A DNA stretch of 64,000 bases from Prostheceraeus crozeri. Its lineage: Eukaryota > Platyhelminthes > Polycladida > Euryleptidae. The stretch lies in contig CAJQUW010014352.1 of NCBI GenBank assembly GCA_907163375.1, positions 186,001-250,000 of the forward strand, given 5' to 3'. A program made the translations under genes and the position numbers. Shown here piece by piece: positions 34,613 to 46,494 of the stretch. Within the stretch, counting starts at the first letter, position 1, and each line of letters starts with the position of its first letter. The notes under the pieces are model-generated. The model made no database searches and had not been told where the DNA came from. It saw only the letters and a list, made by a program, of their open reading frames with translations.

Positions 34613-35449
34613 TACAATGTAATTGACACCAAAATGGGAAATAGACAGACAGTTGTCGCTTCTACGAGCTGGTTCCTCGTCAAAGGAATACTAAATGACA
34701 CTTTTCCAAAATGAATAAGTTGTATGATTGATACCAATCATTTATGTAGATGATTCGAAGTTGATTTTATTTGACGGCTGATACTTTCGAAGAAATAAAT
34801 GTAAATTATGAGTAGCTGATATAAAGAGTAAATTAACATGCGTACAAAAGTCTACAATGATGAAAACGATAGGCATTTTTCTTACAAAAGTAAGATAAAT
34901 TCATCAATTATGCAAAATAATGCAGAAAATGAAAGTTTGACAGGATGGAAAATTTATAAACGAACATTATTTACCATGTGGGGTAATCTGGGTATCCCAT
35001 CCACAAAATCATTGTAAAAATAATATTTCTATAAGACAGGTATCTGTCTTAAACCAATTTTCTGGTGTATTGGAATGTTTTAAGAAATGTAAATGAAGGA
35101 ATCACTGGAAGATCAGCTTTAAAAATTTTTACACGATATCAAAGTACATTGGGGTACCTGAAATACCTCGCTTGGTAACGGAGGGGTTAATCTACTCATT
35201 TACATTGTATTATATATTCACAAACAGAAACAACAGTACAGATTTGCCTGAGCGAAAGTTGCTGTACACGGCTGTCTGTGTCTGACAGCGGAAAGCGATG
35301 TGAGAATTTTATTTCCCCCATAATAAGCGCATGACTGAGAAGCATCACTTTCGTTTGTTTACAGTTTTATGAACTGAATAGTTCATTTCAGTGGCAGTTA
35401 TTAGGAAATCCTGTTTGCTAAGCTCCTTCCCTTACTAGTGAACGACTAT

Positions 35450-36760
35450 GAACCTCGACTAAGTCTTCATGTTCACGTTCGTTTGCTTTCCACCGGTCTC
35501 TGTCATCGCAGCTATCGTGTGTAGGTCAACTTCTCACCAACCTTTGATGCTGTCTGTCCACCACATCATGGATCGGCTCTACAACTGTTGTCATTCGCGA
35601 TACCAAGCAGCACGATCTTCACTGGGAAAATATCTTTCATGAGGTAGATGTTGTCGAAAAGACTAATTCTGCGCTTATTAATTATTTACACAAGCTGCAA
35701 CTTTGGTTCTACTCTTCTCAGGACTTTATAATTGGTGGTGCGGTGAAGCCATCTAACACAAATCTCTTGGTAGCACCGCAACTCAGTCATCCAGACTCCG
35801 CTTATCCGTCTTTCTCAGCGTCCACGTTTCCGAAGTAAGCATCAGCACGCTAGAAACACGCTATAACGCACGCTTCCAACACTGTGCATTACAGTTCTTG
35901 TGTTAATCACGTGACTCCTCCATAATTTTTACAAAACCTGATAACGTCCTGAATGCCATGCCAATGCGCTGACGAATTTCATTGCACACCCCTCTCTTTC
36001 TATCGTGATTCCAAGATAGATGAACATGTGGACTGCTTCGATTGCAATGTTGATCGAAAGCTGTGCTTTTTTTACTTGTTTCCACTATCACTAATTCCTT
36101 TGTTTTATCAGTGTTGATCTTGCGGCCACATCTTCCTGCATCTGAAGAAACGAGGTTTATGTTGTTCTCCAGCTAACACCAACTTTCATCCGAAAGTACT
36201 GTATCACCGGCAAGGCTTGGGGTGCTAATAGACCGTCCCTGAATTGACACCCCTGCCGCATTATTATAATACGTTCCAGGTATACAAAGCAAAATAACAA
36301 GTCACAGGGTATCGCCCTGTCTGGAATCCTTGTATGAACCAGTCACCAGCTTCATTTCCTAGCCTAACTCCAGTCTTGGCGCTGTAGTACATGCTCTTCG
36401 AAATGTGGTTAATTTTAGCATCCACTCCGTATGATTTCAGTACCTCCCATATGGCGTCATGCGAATGTTACCAAAAGCCTTAGAGAAATCGATGAAGCAG
36501 ACCATCAGCAAGGATCTGTTGCACAGTACTGCTGTCTCTACGGAACCCGGTTTGTTCTTTTCGTTTACCAGGAATGGTTCGACAGAAGCTTTCAGACGCT
36601 ATAGGATGATCAATAAGCTAGAACACTGCACACGTGGCTTATCAGAGACAATATGAGGTAGTTGCTGCAGATGCTTAGATCTCCTTTCTTTGGCCGACAC
36701 TATAACCGACACTATTTCTTTGGAGTCAATATAACCGACTTGTTCATTTCACCAGGAACT
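35450..36760 (-). pseudogene. RTE-like LINE reverse transcriptase remnant
   Basis: Minus-strand conceptual pieces in order: LMVCFIDFSKAF near 36480 (RT motif A), SRQGDTL near 36310 (motif B region), SLAGDTVLSDE near 36210 (motif C, normally ADD), and GRKINTDKTKELVIVETSKK near 36100. The thumb and connection part reads HLSWNHDRKRGVCNEIRQRI, then GMAFRTLSGF near 35940. C-terminal pieces such as SETWTLRKTDKR follow near 35810. This pattern matches RTE/BovB-type LINEs. Many stops and frame changes; no endonuclease is seen. Confidence 0.68.
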
Positions 36761-38033
36761 TTTTCTTCAGACTATGCTTGACAGTATATAATTAGCAGCT
36801 CTTTTGCCAATTCCATTCTACCTGCATGTAGCATCTTCCCTGTGATGCCAACTGTACCGGGAGCATTGGAGCCTTGTGTGGATTTAGTTTCTTGATCGCT
36901 GTTTCGACTTGACACTCGGGTATCGCCATTCCTATCGTCGTCTTGGAGTGTCATGTCTTTAAGTTCCGTCACTACTGTGTTGTCATAATCATACGTCTAC
37001 ATATGTAACCTAGGACAGATCTTCTATTCGTGAAAAGTATCACTAGACGATAAATTGAAGTGAGAAATATATAGCAAGATATTTAAGCTCCCCTTGCCAC
37101 ACAGAATGTAAAATATATAAATCATAAAGATAATGTGATAGTATCATAAGTAAAAATAAATGAAAATATATTCTACAAGCTAAATAACGCTTATAAGTTA
37201 AATTGAAAATTAAAGGTTTAAACTGCCTAGTAAATTGAAAGTGGACCAGGAGAATCATTCGAGTGCATAATTAAAATTCAACTTTGCATTCATTTGGTCG
37301 ACGGGCGCTGCCGGTTCGAATGGTCACAGAGGAAATATAACTGCAACAACACTGTTGGGTAATTCGAAATTACACGGATCGAGTGGAAACGGAAATTAGC
37401 CAAGAGCGAGGCCTGTCAGATCATTTAATGGAAATAATGGATTCCGCGAGATCAAGCCATGGGGCCCACGGAAAATGGCAAGAACGTAATTTCCGACTGC
37501 CAATCCCACGTCAGGAAACGGAGAGGTGTTGCGTATTATCGAGAAGATACATTCCTGTGAATTAATCGTGCAGTGAAACTAACACTATTTAAAGACTGTA
37601 ATATTTCTAACCCGGACAAGACGCACTCGGAGCTGTTGAAGAACTCATAGTTGATTTCGATTGAACTTGTGAACTTGGTAAGTGTCTTTCCTTCGGGGAG
37701 TTTGCATGAACCGGTTCACAAGGACAGTGAAATCTATACCGGTAAGGTAGTGTCGTCGAGTCCGTTTTCTTGGAAATGAGAAAATCTTGTAATGCTATTG
37801 AATAAATTCTATCTTTCCTAATTTGCTTTAAAAATAATCTTCACATAATTCGGGTTATATTGTGGTTCAAGGATCCAAAGCGGTTCAGCTCCAGGTGCTA
37901 GTTATCTTAGGAGATTTCTAAAACTAAGTTTCGCGAGGCACGGTTGCCGCCACGGTTTCTGGTTTTGGTACCTCCTTCAGATACATACGTATATTTGGAA
38001 GTAAAACCTTCCAAATATTACACATATACAGGT
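36761..38033. other. Intergenic DNA, no gene recognised
   Basis: The only structured items are a 28-bp hairpin near 37991-38018 (TTTGGAAG and CTTCCAAA arms) and a donor-like TTGGTAAGTG at 37676-37685 after a moderately GC-rich stretch (37310-37640). That stretch could be a 5' exon or a decayed LTR-type end. Neither can be supported further. Confidence 0.3.
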
Positions 38034-38041
38034 CTCGGCAG

Positions 38042-38743
38042 CAGGGATGATATGATGATAGGGATGATCATTTTGATAGGACTCCGGGGGTTGATGGGAC
38101 TCCGACTGACTCCGGGTGGCAAGCATATATAGCCTAGTTTTTTAAAAAAACCGGTAGCCTTCATTATAGGCTTACCTGAACCTATTTTAATGATCACTGC
38201 TGCACCAATTATCAATCATTTTCGATGAAAGTTTATCAAATGTCGCTTTAAGTTGGATGCATGCGACTCGGCTTCTCCCATCTTGCTGATGTGTGCTTCA
38301 CATGATTTTTCTCCAGTCTCTACCAGACATGAAAATATCCCCTTCTTCAAAAATATGAGTGCACTTTCGATTTCAATATGCGCTTTGGAGGAGCCATCAC
38401 ACACGATTAACGTGAGGGCAAGAGGTAATGTTCTCAAACAAACCAGTATTTCATTTTTGTCTGTGATGTGACCTTTGGTGGGTAGGTGTGATCGAGGCTA
38501 GGAAGGCTTTTCTTCTCTACTAAATCACCGAGTGAAAAGACAGTCTTTTTTCACTATCACGGTTCATTCCCTCAACTATTACAAGCTTTGCATGTACTGC
38601 TGCCTATGTCTCTGTACTTTTGTTTGACGGAGAAAGTTGACAGTGACAGCTATGCACGAGAATAGATAATTTGCTTGTATTTTACTTCGGGTCTAGTTAT
38701 AGGCCGGAGTCCGGGGGACTCTGACTCCGACTCCGCACCCCTG
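38042..38743. mobile_element. Deleted hAT element
   Basis: A 702-bp element flanked by an 8-bp duplication with one mismatch: CTCGGCAG (38034-38041) and CTCGGCAT (38744-38751). It starts CAGGGATG and ends CGCACCCCTG, with GGAGTC/GACTCC modules inside both ends, as in CAGGGGTGCGGAGTC-ended hAT families. The minus strand (38216-38437) retains a fragment ending NLKRHLINFHRK, the end of a BED zinc finger. Confidence 0.78.
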
Positions 38744-38751
38744 CTCGGCAT

Positions 38752-39289
38752 TATACAGTCCATCTCTTCTTGGTCTCTTCGGATGTCTGGAACAGGTGTT
38801 CATCGCGACCTTTAGCAAATAGTTGCTTCGATTCCTATTTTGTATTGATATCTCTGATCAGCAGGCATGCTTAGCGTGTGTCTGCTTCTGCACACTCTGC
38901 TCAATCAATCGTTATTTCTCCTGCAGCCACATTTCATATCGGCTTGCACTGCCTTTTGATATGAATTGCACTCGCTCCTGTATATTTTCATGTTCTCTTC
39001 AGAATGTAGTGTGCTATGTTTCGACTATTGCTTTTTATCTGCAAATAGGAGTGTCCTCTGAATGATTCCTTTCTGTTGGTAGACTCTCTGTCATTGCGTC
39101 ACTGATTGCCGAATACAGACCAGCTGTTCTTTCTTCCAACATTTTTCTTCTCTTAGGTCAATCAAGCCGAAATGTTGGCTGATATTGGGTAAATTGGGAT
39201 TATAAATGAGTCTGGAAATTATCCTCCGAAAATGCGCGGGCACCCTGCTCACATAGTGAGCATACAAACCAGATATTGCTTTCCTTTCA
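38752..39289. other. Unassigned DNA next to the 79-bp satellite
   Basis: The minus strand has a 68-codon open frame (39091-39297) that I do not recognise; it may be the end of a retroelement. No clear repeat structure. Confidence 0.3.
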
Positions 39290-41668
39290 TACTGCATTCC
39301 TACTAATTAAGTGAGCTTGCCTTTCCAATCAGTCCAGGCTTTTCCTATCGGAGTATGTTGATTTCTATGCATTCCTACCAATACCCGCAATAACTGAGCC
39401 TTGCTTTCCAATCAGTCCAGGCTTTTCCTAGCGGAGTATGTTGAATTGCATTCCTACTAATACCCGCAATAACTGAGCCTTGCTTTCCAATCAGTCCAGG
39501 CTTTTCCTATCGGAGTATGCTGAATTGCATTCCTACAGATACCCGCAATAACTGAGCCTTGCTTTCCAATCAGTCCAGGCCTTTGCTATCGGAGTATGTT
39601 GAATTGCATTCCTACTAATACCCGCAATAACTGAGCCTTGCTTTCCAATCAGTCCAGGCTTTTCCTATCGGAGTATGCTGAATTGCATTCCTACAGATAC
39701 CCGCAATAACTGAGCCTTGCTTTCCAATCAGTCCAGGCCTTTGCTATCGGAGTATGTTGAATTGCATTCCTACTAATACCCGCAATAACTGGGCCTTGCT
39801 TTCCAATCAGTCCAGGCTTTGCTATCGGAGTATGTTGAATTACATTCCTACTAATACCCGCAATAACTGAGCCTTGCTTTCCAATCAGTCCAGGCTTTTC
39901 CTATCGGAGTATGTTCAATTGCATTCCTAGTAATACCCGCAATAACTGAACTTACCTTTCCAATCAGTCCAGGCTTTTCCTATCGGAGTATGCTGAATTG
40001 CATTCCCACTAATACCCGCAATAACTGAGCCTCGCTTTCCAATCAGTCCAGGCTTTTCCTATCGCAGTATGCTGAATTACATTCCTACTAATACCCGCAA
40101 TAACTGAGCCTTGCTTTCCAATCAGTCCAGGCTTTTCCTATCGGAGTATGTTGAATTGCATTCCTAGTAATACCCGCAATAACTGAGCCTTACTTTCCAA
40201 TCAGTCCAGGCTTTTCCTATCGGAGTATGTTGAATTACATTCCCACTAATACCCGCAATAACTGAGCATACCCTTCCAATCAGTCCAGGCTTTTCCTATC
40301 GGAGTATGTTGAATTGCATTCCTACTAATACCCGCAATAACTGTGCATACCCTTCCAATCAGTCCAGGCTTTTCCTATCGGAGTATGTTGAATTGCATTC
40401 CTGGTAATACCCGCAATAACTGAGCCTTGCTTTCCAATCAGTCCAGGCTTTTCCTATCGGAGTATGTTGAATTGCATTCCTACAGATAGCCGCAATAACT
40501 GAGCATACCCTTCCAATCAGTACGGGCTATTCCTATCGGAGTATGTTGAATTACATTCCTACTAATACCCGCAATAACTGAGCCTTGCTTTCCAATCAGT
40601 CCAGGCTTTTCCTATCGGAGTGTGTTGAATTACATTCCTACTAATACCCGCAATAACTGAGCCTTGCTTTCCAATCAGTCCAGGCTTTTCCTATCGCAGT
40701 ATGTTGAATTGCATTCCTACTAATACCCGCAATAACTGAGCCTTGCTTTCCAATCAGTCCAGGCTTTTCCTATCGGAGTATGTTGAATTACATTCCTACT
40801 AATACCCGCAATAACTGAGCCTTGCTTTCCAATCAGTCCAGGCTTTTCCTATCGGAGTATGTTCAATTGCATTCCTACAGATACCCGCAATAACTGAGCC
40901 TTGCTTTCCAATCAGTTTGGGCTATTCCTATCGGAGTATGTTGAATTACATTCCTACTAATACCCGCAATAACTGAGCCTTGCTCTCCAATCAGTCCAGG
41001 CTTTTCCTATCGGAGTGTGTTGAATTACATTCCTACTAATACCCGCAATAACTGAGCCTTGCTTTCCAATCAGTCCAGGCTTTTCCTATCGGAGTGTGTT
41101 GAATTGCATTCCTACTAATACCCGCAATAACTGAGCCTTGCTTTCCAATCAGTCCAGGCTTTTCCTATCGGAGTATGTTCAATTCCAATCCTACAAATAC
41201 CCGCAATAACTGAGCCTTGCTTTCCAATCAGTCCAGGCTTTGCTATCGGAGTATGTTGAATTGCATTCCTACTAATACCCGCAATAACTGAGCCTTGCTT
41301 TCCAATCAGTCCAGGCTTTTCCTATCGGAGTATGTTGAATTGCATTCCTACTAATACCCGCAATAACTGAGCCTTGCTTTCCAATCAGTCCAGGCTTTTC
41401 CTATCGGAGTATGTTCAATTGCATTCCTACTAATACCCGCAATAACTGAGCCTTGCTTTCCAATCAGTCCAGGCTTTTCCTATCGGAGTATGTTGAATTG
41501 CATTCCTACTAATACCCGCAATAACTGAGCCTTGCTTTCCAATCAGTCCAGGCTTTTCCTATCGGAGTATGTTGAATTACATTCCTACTAATACCCGCAA
41601 TAACTGAGCCTTGCTTTCCAATCAGTCCAGGCTTTTCCTATCGGAGTATGTTCAATTGCATTCCTAGT
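39290..41668. repeat. 79-bp satellite array, about 30 copies
   Basis: The unit contains TACCCGCAATAACTGAGCCT, CAATCAGTCCAGGC and CTATCGGAGTATGTTGAATT, with a spacing of 79 bp (for example 39384 to 39463). Copies are highly similar, with shared variants (CTACAGATACC, GGCCTTTGC, TGTTCAATT) recurring in non-adjacent copies, as expected from unequal exchange of multi-unit blocks. Confidence 0.97.
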
Positions 41669-41990
41669 AAGTAGTAAGAAAACGGCGAACACTCGACCGG
41701 CGCCCCCCCCCCTCTGGAACGGCAGAGTGTCGTGGTCGGCCGCCGTGGTGGTTCGGGTCTGACTCCCCCCCCTCTGGAACGACAGAGGTTGTAGTCTGTC
41801 GTGGTGTGCCGGCCAGGTTAGTCCACGTTCACAAAATGTTCGCTGTCTCCTCCCCGCCTCTGCAACGACAGAGTGTGAGACTCGGGTGAGTTGGTCCGAC
41901 CGCCTGGTTGACGTGGGCGACCGTCCAGGTTGACGTGGGCGACCGTCTAGGTTGACGTGGGCGACCGTCTAGGTTGTCGTGGATGGTGAA
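41669..41990. repeat. GC-rich repeat block
   Basis: Three imperfect copies of a C-run followed by CTCTGGAACGACAGAG (about 41706, 41765, 41855). Then about 3.5 copies of a 22-bp unit GACCGTCTAGGTTGACGTGG plus GC (about 41911-41985). Much more GC-rich than its surroundings. No gene. Confidence 0.8.
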
Positions 41991-41999
41991 ATGGCTGCC

Positions 42000-43692
42000 A
42001 GATTCGGATTTAGCGTAAAATTCTGCATCTGTGGTGTGATTTCCAGCTCAATCGGCCAGAAAAAATTTTTCTTTAAAATTTTAACAGAGTTAAAATTTGG
42101 GACGTTTTGGTGTGCAGGGCCAAAACGAACCATCGGATGAGAAAACGGAGGCCAGATTCGGATTCAGCGTGAAATTCTGCATCGATATGGTGAGTTTCAA
42201 GTCAATCGAAGAGAAAAATTTTCGCTGACGTCCCCCCCCCTCTGGACAGCTCGCTTCGATTTTGGCTTCCAGTGGACGGATTTTGTCGTGCCATAGCTCG
42301 TTTGAAAGCTAAGAGTGAGACAAATTCACTGAAAGAATCGGCTTGTTCCTATCTGTCTTCGTTTAGATGTGAGACGCCATTTAAGATTTTGGGACATTGA
42401 CGAAAAACGACAGAGTTAGAATTTGGGACGTTTTGGGCTGTAGCTTCAAAACGAAGCATCGGATTGGAAAACGGATTTCAGATTTGGAATCAGCGTGAAA
42501 TTCTCTATCTGTATGGTGAGTTTCAAGGCAATCGGCGAGAAAAAATTTTCAGCATTTTTCGAAAAAACGACAGAGTTAGAATTTTTGCGATGGCTGCCTA
42601 CTGTAGAGCCAAAACGAAGCATCGGATGGGAAAACGGAGGCCAGATTCGGATTCAGCGTCAAATTCTACATGGAAATGGTGTATTTCCAGCTCAATCGGA
42701 GAGAAAAAATTTTCGCTGACGTCCCCCCCATCTGGACAGCTCGCTTCGATTTTGGCTTCCAGTGGACGGATTTTGTCGTGCCATAGCTCGTTTGAAAGCT
42801 AAGAGTGAGACAAATTCACTGAAAGAATCGGCTTGTTCCTATCTGTCTTCGTTTAGATGTGAGACGCCATTTAAGATTTTGGGACATTGGCGAAAAACGA
42901 CAGAGCTAGAATTTGGGACGTTTTGGGCTGTAGCTTCAAAACGAAGCATCGGATTGGAAAACGGATTTCAGATTTGGAATCAGCGTGAAATTCTCTATCT
43001 GTATGGTGAGTTTCAAGGCAATCGGCGAGAAAAAAATTTCAACATTTTTCGAAAAAACGACAGTTAGAATTTTTGCGATGGCTGCCTACTGTAGAGCCAA
43101 AACGAAGCATCGGATGGGAAAACGGAGGCCAGATTCAGATTCAGCGTCAAATTCTACATGGAAATGGTGTATTTCCAGCTCAATCGGAGAGAAAAAATTT
43201 TCGCTGACGTCCCCCCCTGGACAGCTCGCTTCGATTTTGGCTTCCAGTGGACGGATTTTGTCGTGCCATAGCTCGTTTGAAAGCTAAGAGTGAGACAAAT
43301 TCACTGAAAGAATCGGCTTGTCCCTATCTGTCTTCGTTTAGATGTGAGACGCCATTTAAGATTTTGGGACATTGGCGAAAAACGACAGAGTTAGAATTTG
43401 GGACGTTTTGGGCTGTAGCTTCAAAACGAAGCATTGGATTGGAAAACGGATTTCAGATTTGGAATCAGCGTGAAATTCTCTATCTGTATGGTGAGTTTCA
43501 AGTCAATCGGAGAGTTTCAAGTCAATCGGAGAGAAAAATTTTCAACATTTTTCGAAAAAACGAGTTAGAATTTTTGCGATGGCTGCCTACTGTAGAGCCA
43601 AAACGAAGCATCGGATGAGAAAACGGAGGCCAGATTCGGATTCAGCGTCAAATTCTACATGGAAATGGTTTATTTCCAGCTCAATCGGAGCA
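42000..43692. repeat. About 490-bp tandem repeat, about 3.4 copies
   Basis: The anchor CGCTGACGTCCCCCC recurs at 42223, 42714 and 43202 (spacing 491 and 488). Within each unit two related halves carry CGAAGCATCGGATTGGAAAA and a following AGATT.GGA.TCAGCGT.AAATTCT block, so the unit is itself an old duplication. Open frames of about 100 codons recur because of the repeat. The spacing is not consistently a multiple of three, which argues against coding. The array ends about 75 bp before the TATA box of the 366-aa gene. Confidence 0.85.
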
Positions 43693-43765
43693 CTAGAAGC
43701 GGAGATAGACGGGATTTTTAGTGTTTCAATGATAGGTATTACATCATCAGCTGATCGCCACACAC

Positions 43766-43772
43766 TATATAA
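43766..43772 (+). promoter_or_regulatory. TATA box of the 366-aa gene
   Basis: TATATAA within CACACTATATAAGCTGGGAA, about 25-30 bp before a short leader exon that would end at 43821 with the donor CAAAG|GTAGGT. The matching acceptor TTCTTTGCAG ends at 44523, six bases before the ATG at 44530, giving a 702-bp 5' UTR intron. Confidence 0.55.
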
Positions 43773-44529
43773 GCTGGGAACCGACAGAGACTTTTCATTT
43801 AGAGGAGAACGATTGTCAAAGGTAGGTCGTCTCTCTGAGCTCCGATGATAGCATCGGACATTCCAAATCCCGAGTTTCTGTAAGAAACCGACTTAGAAAA
43901 TTTCATTGCTGATATCAGCTAAGGCGTCAGACTTAGAGGTTCGCCAGGAGATGGCCTTCGTCTCCAGGCCATAAAAGACTCCAAAACTTTAAAGGCTTGT
44001 AACTTTGCTTCTACAAGTCCGTTTGACTTGATTAAAAAAAGGTTCGGTCGCTATTAACCTGCCCTAAGTGATAGACTACTTATAAAATTTCATAAGTAGT
44101 GCTAAAAAGTTAAAAATTTAAATTCACTACTTTTGGAGGTTTTCTGGAGTTTTCGACCCTGATGAATTCAACTAAGGCATTTATAATGTTGTACGAGGCG
44201 AGCTTCAGCTCGAGACTTGTTTCCTGATGTAAATAACTCCACCGATTTTCATGTCAAAATCGGGGTCCGAATACCAACACAGTGATATGACGCACGCTCT
44301 GTCTGTCGGAGGTTGGATTTGTGGGCCGAGGCCTTGGAGTTGGGATAAGATCCCTCTGAGTAATGCCTGTAACGGATTCATCAGCTTAACTTGTCTATCC
44401 TCAAGTAATGATAGCATTACAGTATGACTTTGAAAACATAATCTTCACATTTACTGACATTTTATTTCTATACGTTGCGCTCTGCTCAGGTTTGATATCA
44501 AACTTTCTCATTTTTCTTTGCAGTGAAAA

Positions 44530-45694
44530 ATGACCAAAGACGTGAATAAACGCCTACAATTTTTTAAATGCAGTTGTGGGGATGTGTTTAGGGGTGAGAA
44601 TTTTCACCTTCACCATAAAAAGAATGCTGCGCATAGTGTTGCGGTTAAGGTGTGGTTTTGTGTGTGGTGTAATGTGAGGTGTGATGAAAGGAATGATGCC
44701 TTCAGTGAGTTGCACTCGAAGTGTGTATTCAGAAAAATTTCGAAAGTTTTGATGAAGAAGATGATGTGTGGTGAGCAGGGAATGCTGTATGAGGAGGGAA
44801 TGTGTGCTCGTTTGCCACCAGTAGAGGTGGTAAATGTTGAAAAGCGTGTTGTGAGTGATGTAGATTTGGATGCGAGTACCTCCAAAAAGAGTAGAGTGAT
44901 GTCGGTGAGTTGGATTTCATCGGATGATGAATGTATGAATGTTGATTCGAGTGTTGCTGCTGCTGAGCGTGAGCTTGAGAAAGCTGTGAGGGCGATTGTG
45001 CCAGCACCCGAGGTGTTGGCACAATCAACGCCTAGACCTTCACCGAGGTGCGTTGAGAAAGTTGAGAGGTCGACTGTTCCGTGTGAAGTTGTGCTGTCGA
45101 GGGATGATGTGCGTGCTTATACGAATGTGAGGCATGAGTGTACAAAGTTAGAAGGAAGAGTGAGATCGCTGAAGAGTACGCTGAAAGAGGTGACTGCTGA
45201 GCGTGATAGTTTGAAGTTGAATGCTGAGAGTGTGACTCAAAAGTTAAGGGAGTGTGCGGCTGCAAAAGAGAGTATGGTGAAGGAGAGAAAGTTGAAGGAA
45301 GAGGCGGTGATGAAGTTTGAGAAGTGTGATCGAGAGCGAAGTGAGGAGCGCATGCTGAAGGAAGCGGCGCTTGAGGAAGTGAGTTTGTTGAAGAATGAGT
45401 TGGCGCGTTTGAAGGAGTGTGAGAAGGTGAAATCTCTCACAACTATGCACATCCCCATCGCAGGTGTCGTCCCTGACAAGCCAATTGTATATCTAAATAT
45501 AAGCAACGACGACACTCAGGAGTGCTACAGCTGTGCGGATGTCCGTTGCTACCATGTAAATATTCAACACACCGACGACATCCACATAGCTTGTTCAAAG
45601 CCATACAAGTATCGTGAGTATAATGACTGAGATATATCATCATGCCATCTTTCCAACTCTTACTTCTTTCATTTCAGGAGCCATAAAGAAGTAA
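44530..45694 (+). CDS. Unrecognised zinc-finger/coiled-coil protein with a histone-type 3' hairpin
   Basis: Intact 366-codon frame; function unknown. The N-terminus has paired Cys/His clusters (CSC at 14-16 then HLHHKKNAAH, and FCVWCNVRC then HSKC), probably two zinc-binding fingers. An acidic SSDDE stretch follows. Residues about 195-305 form a strong coiled coil rich in Lys and Glu (SLKSTLKEVTAERDSLKLNA). The start is the first ATG after a good acceptor at 44523. Near the end a 64-bp intron (45614-45677; GTGAGT to TTTCAG) changes the tail from REYND to RAIKK, stop 45692-45694; unspliced, the frame ends at 45630. Both forms have 366 residues. A histone-type stem-loop lies 32 nt after the spliced stop. 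Not a histone: no histone fold and not strongly basic. Confidence 0.75.
45614..45677 (+). other. Short 3' intron of the 366-aa gene
   Basis: Donor C|GTGAGT, polypyrimidine tract TTACTTCTTTCATTTCAG, 64 bp. Splicing brings the hairpin to 32 nt from the stop; without it the hairpin is 96 nt away. Optional in principle, because both forms are open. Confidence 0.55.
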
Positions 45695-45725
45695 AAGAAA
45701 GCTATTTCTTGTGAACGCACCAAAC

Positions 45726-45741
45726 GGCCTTTTTAAAGGCC
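45726..45741 (+). promoter_or_regulatory. Histone-type 3' stem-loop after the 366-aa gene
   Basis: GGCCTTTTTAAAGGCC: a 6-bp stem with loop TTTA, preceded by CACCAAAC and followed by ACTC. It matches the metazoan replication-dependent histone hairpin consensus GGYYYUUHUHARRRCC at every position, including flanking A- and C-rich bases. In known genes SLBP binds this hairpin and directs cleavage without polyadenylation. A clear U7-pairing purine element was not seen downstream. Confidence 0.6.
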
Positions 45742-45984
45742 ACTCTTAATGTGGCTAGATCGGTCCCAAGCCCGACAGCATCTTCGGATGTGAACACAGA
45801 GGGAGAGTCTACAATTAAAACTTAGTAAAATAGATGTGTGAGATGGATTCAACCCGAATCCTATAACACCTTTACATTTACTGACTATACATTTGTCCTG
45901 CTATCAGGTTGTTTCGACTTGCTATCTAGTTGAATAGTCTCTTGCTATCAAGAGATTCACTTTTGCTCATAAAGCACATCATCG

Positions 45985-46176
45985 CTGTAATACCTCCTTT
46001 GCTCGAGCGTTCCTTCGGGACGGCGGGTACTGCCGTAGAGGGATTGTGTTGCACGGGTTGTTCATCGTTTGTTAGACCGAAACCTCTGAGCCGTTGCTCA
46101 TGTTGGGCGTTCGACTTCATACTCAACGTGACGTTTTCTCTCGCCAGGTCAGAGTACTTCAGCCATTCGACAAAGG
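45985..46176 (+). repeat. Diverged downstream block, copy 1
   Basis: Similar to 46929-47127: shared GTAATAC.TCCTTT, GCGTTCCT, ACCTCT and TCGACAAAGGTT/TCGAAGGTT blocks in the same order with similar spacing. Each copy lies downstream of a histone-type hairpin. It does not look like coding sequence; it may be a processed RNA or shared 3' flank. Confidence 0.5.
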
Positions 46177-46327
46177 TTAGTCTTTATGATATGGAGTAGA
46201 GTGAAATGTAATTCATTAGATGCCACTTCAATGATTGCTCCCATGATAAACGTTGATGAGACAAATGAAATGATTCTCATCTTACCTTTTCAGCGATTGA
46301 AATCTACTAACACACTACCGTATAATC

Positions 46328-46441
46328 GGCCACTATGGGGCAAGACATGATAGAGCCTCCACGCGCTTTGCCCTGGACAGTCTTTAGACTGGCGAATACT
46401 ATCATTAAGTTGAATCTGCTATCAGTCAACTTGAACGTTGC
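46328..46441 (+). repeat. 114-bp direct repeat, copy 1
   Basis: About 94% identical to 46803-46916, at an offset of 475 bp. It begins GGCCACTATGGGGCAAGACA; its first bases match the 3' arm of the hairpin at 46791-46806, so it looks like the downstream flank of a lost earlier unit. Confidence 0.9.
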
Positions 46442-46455
46442 GTCGTGTTAGAGGG

Positions 46456-46463
46456 TATATAAA
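46456..46463 (+). promoter_or_regulatory. TATA box of the 88-aa gene
   Basis: TATATAAA within GAGGGTATATAAACCACTGC, 32 bp before the ATG at 46495. The expected start site leaves a leader of only about 8-10 nt. Confidence 0.65.
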
Positions 46464-46494
46464 CCACTGCCTCTCATTTCATTTCATTTCAATC

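Larger units (their letters stand above)
32699..35187 (-). mobile_element. piggyBac-type transposon
   Basis: A 2,489-bp element with TTAA at both borders (32695-32698 and 35188-35191). The near-identical inverted ends are CCCTTCCGTTACCAAG and CCCCTCCGTTACCAAG, and similarity extends inward to GGTACCCCA. The TTAA target and C-rich ends are diagnostic of piggyBac. It carries a broken transposase on the minus strand and a roughly 108-bp foldback insertion at 34066-34174. Confidence 0.93.

Noticed and set aside
37311-37320. GGTTCGAAT as a tRNA T-arm
   Set aside because: No acceptor stem, D-arm or anticodon arm could be placed around it.
39290-41668. CRISPR-like array
   Set aside because: Units are contiguous with no spacers, in a eukaryotic setting; it is a satellite.
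42464-43848. Recurring open frames of about 100-120 codons in the 490-bp repeat, possibly a repetitive protein gene
   Set aside because: The unit spacing varies (488-491) and does not keep frame; frames recur only because the DNA repeats, with no recognisable domain.
44610-45515. Several minus-strand open frames opposite the 366-aa gene
   Set aside because: Antisense shadows caused by GTG/GAG-rich coding sequence; no motifs.
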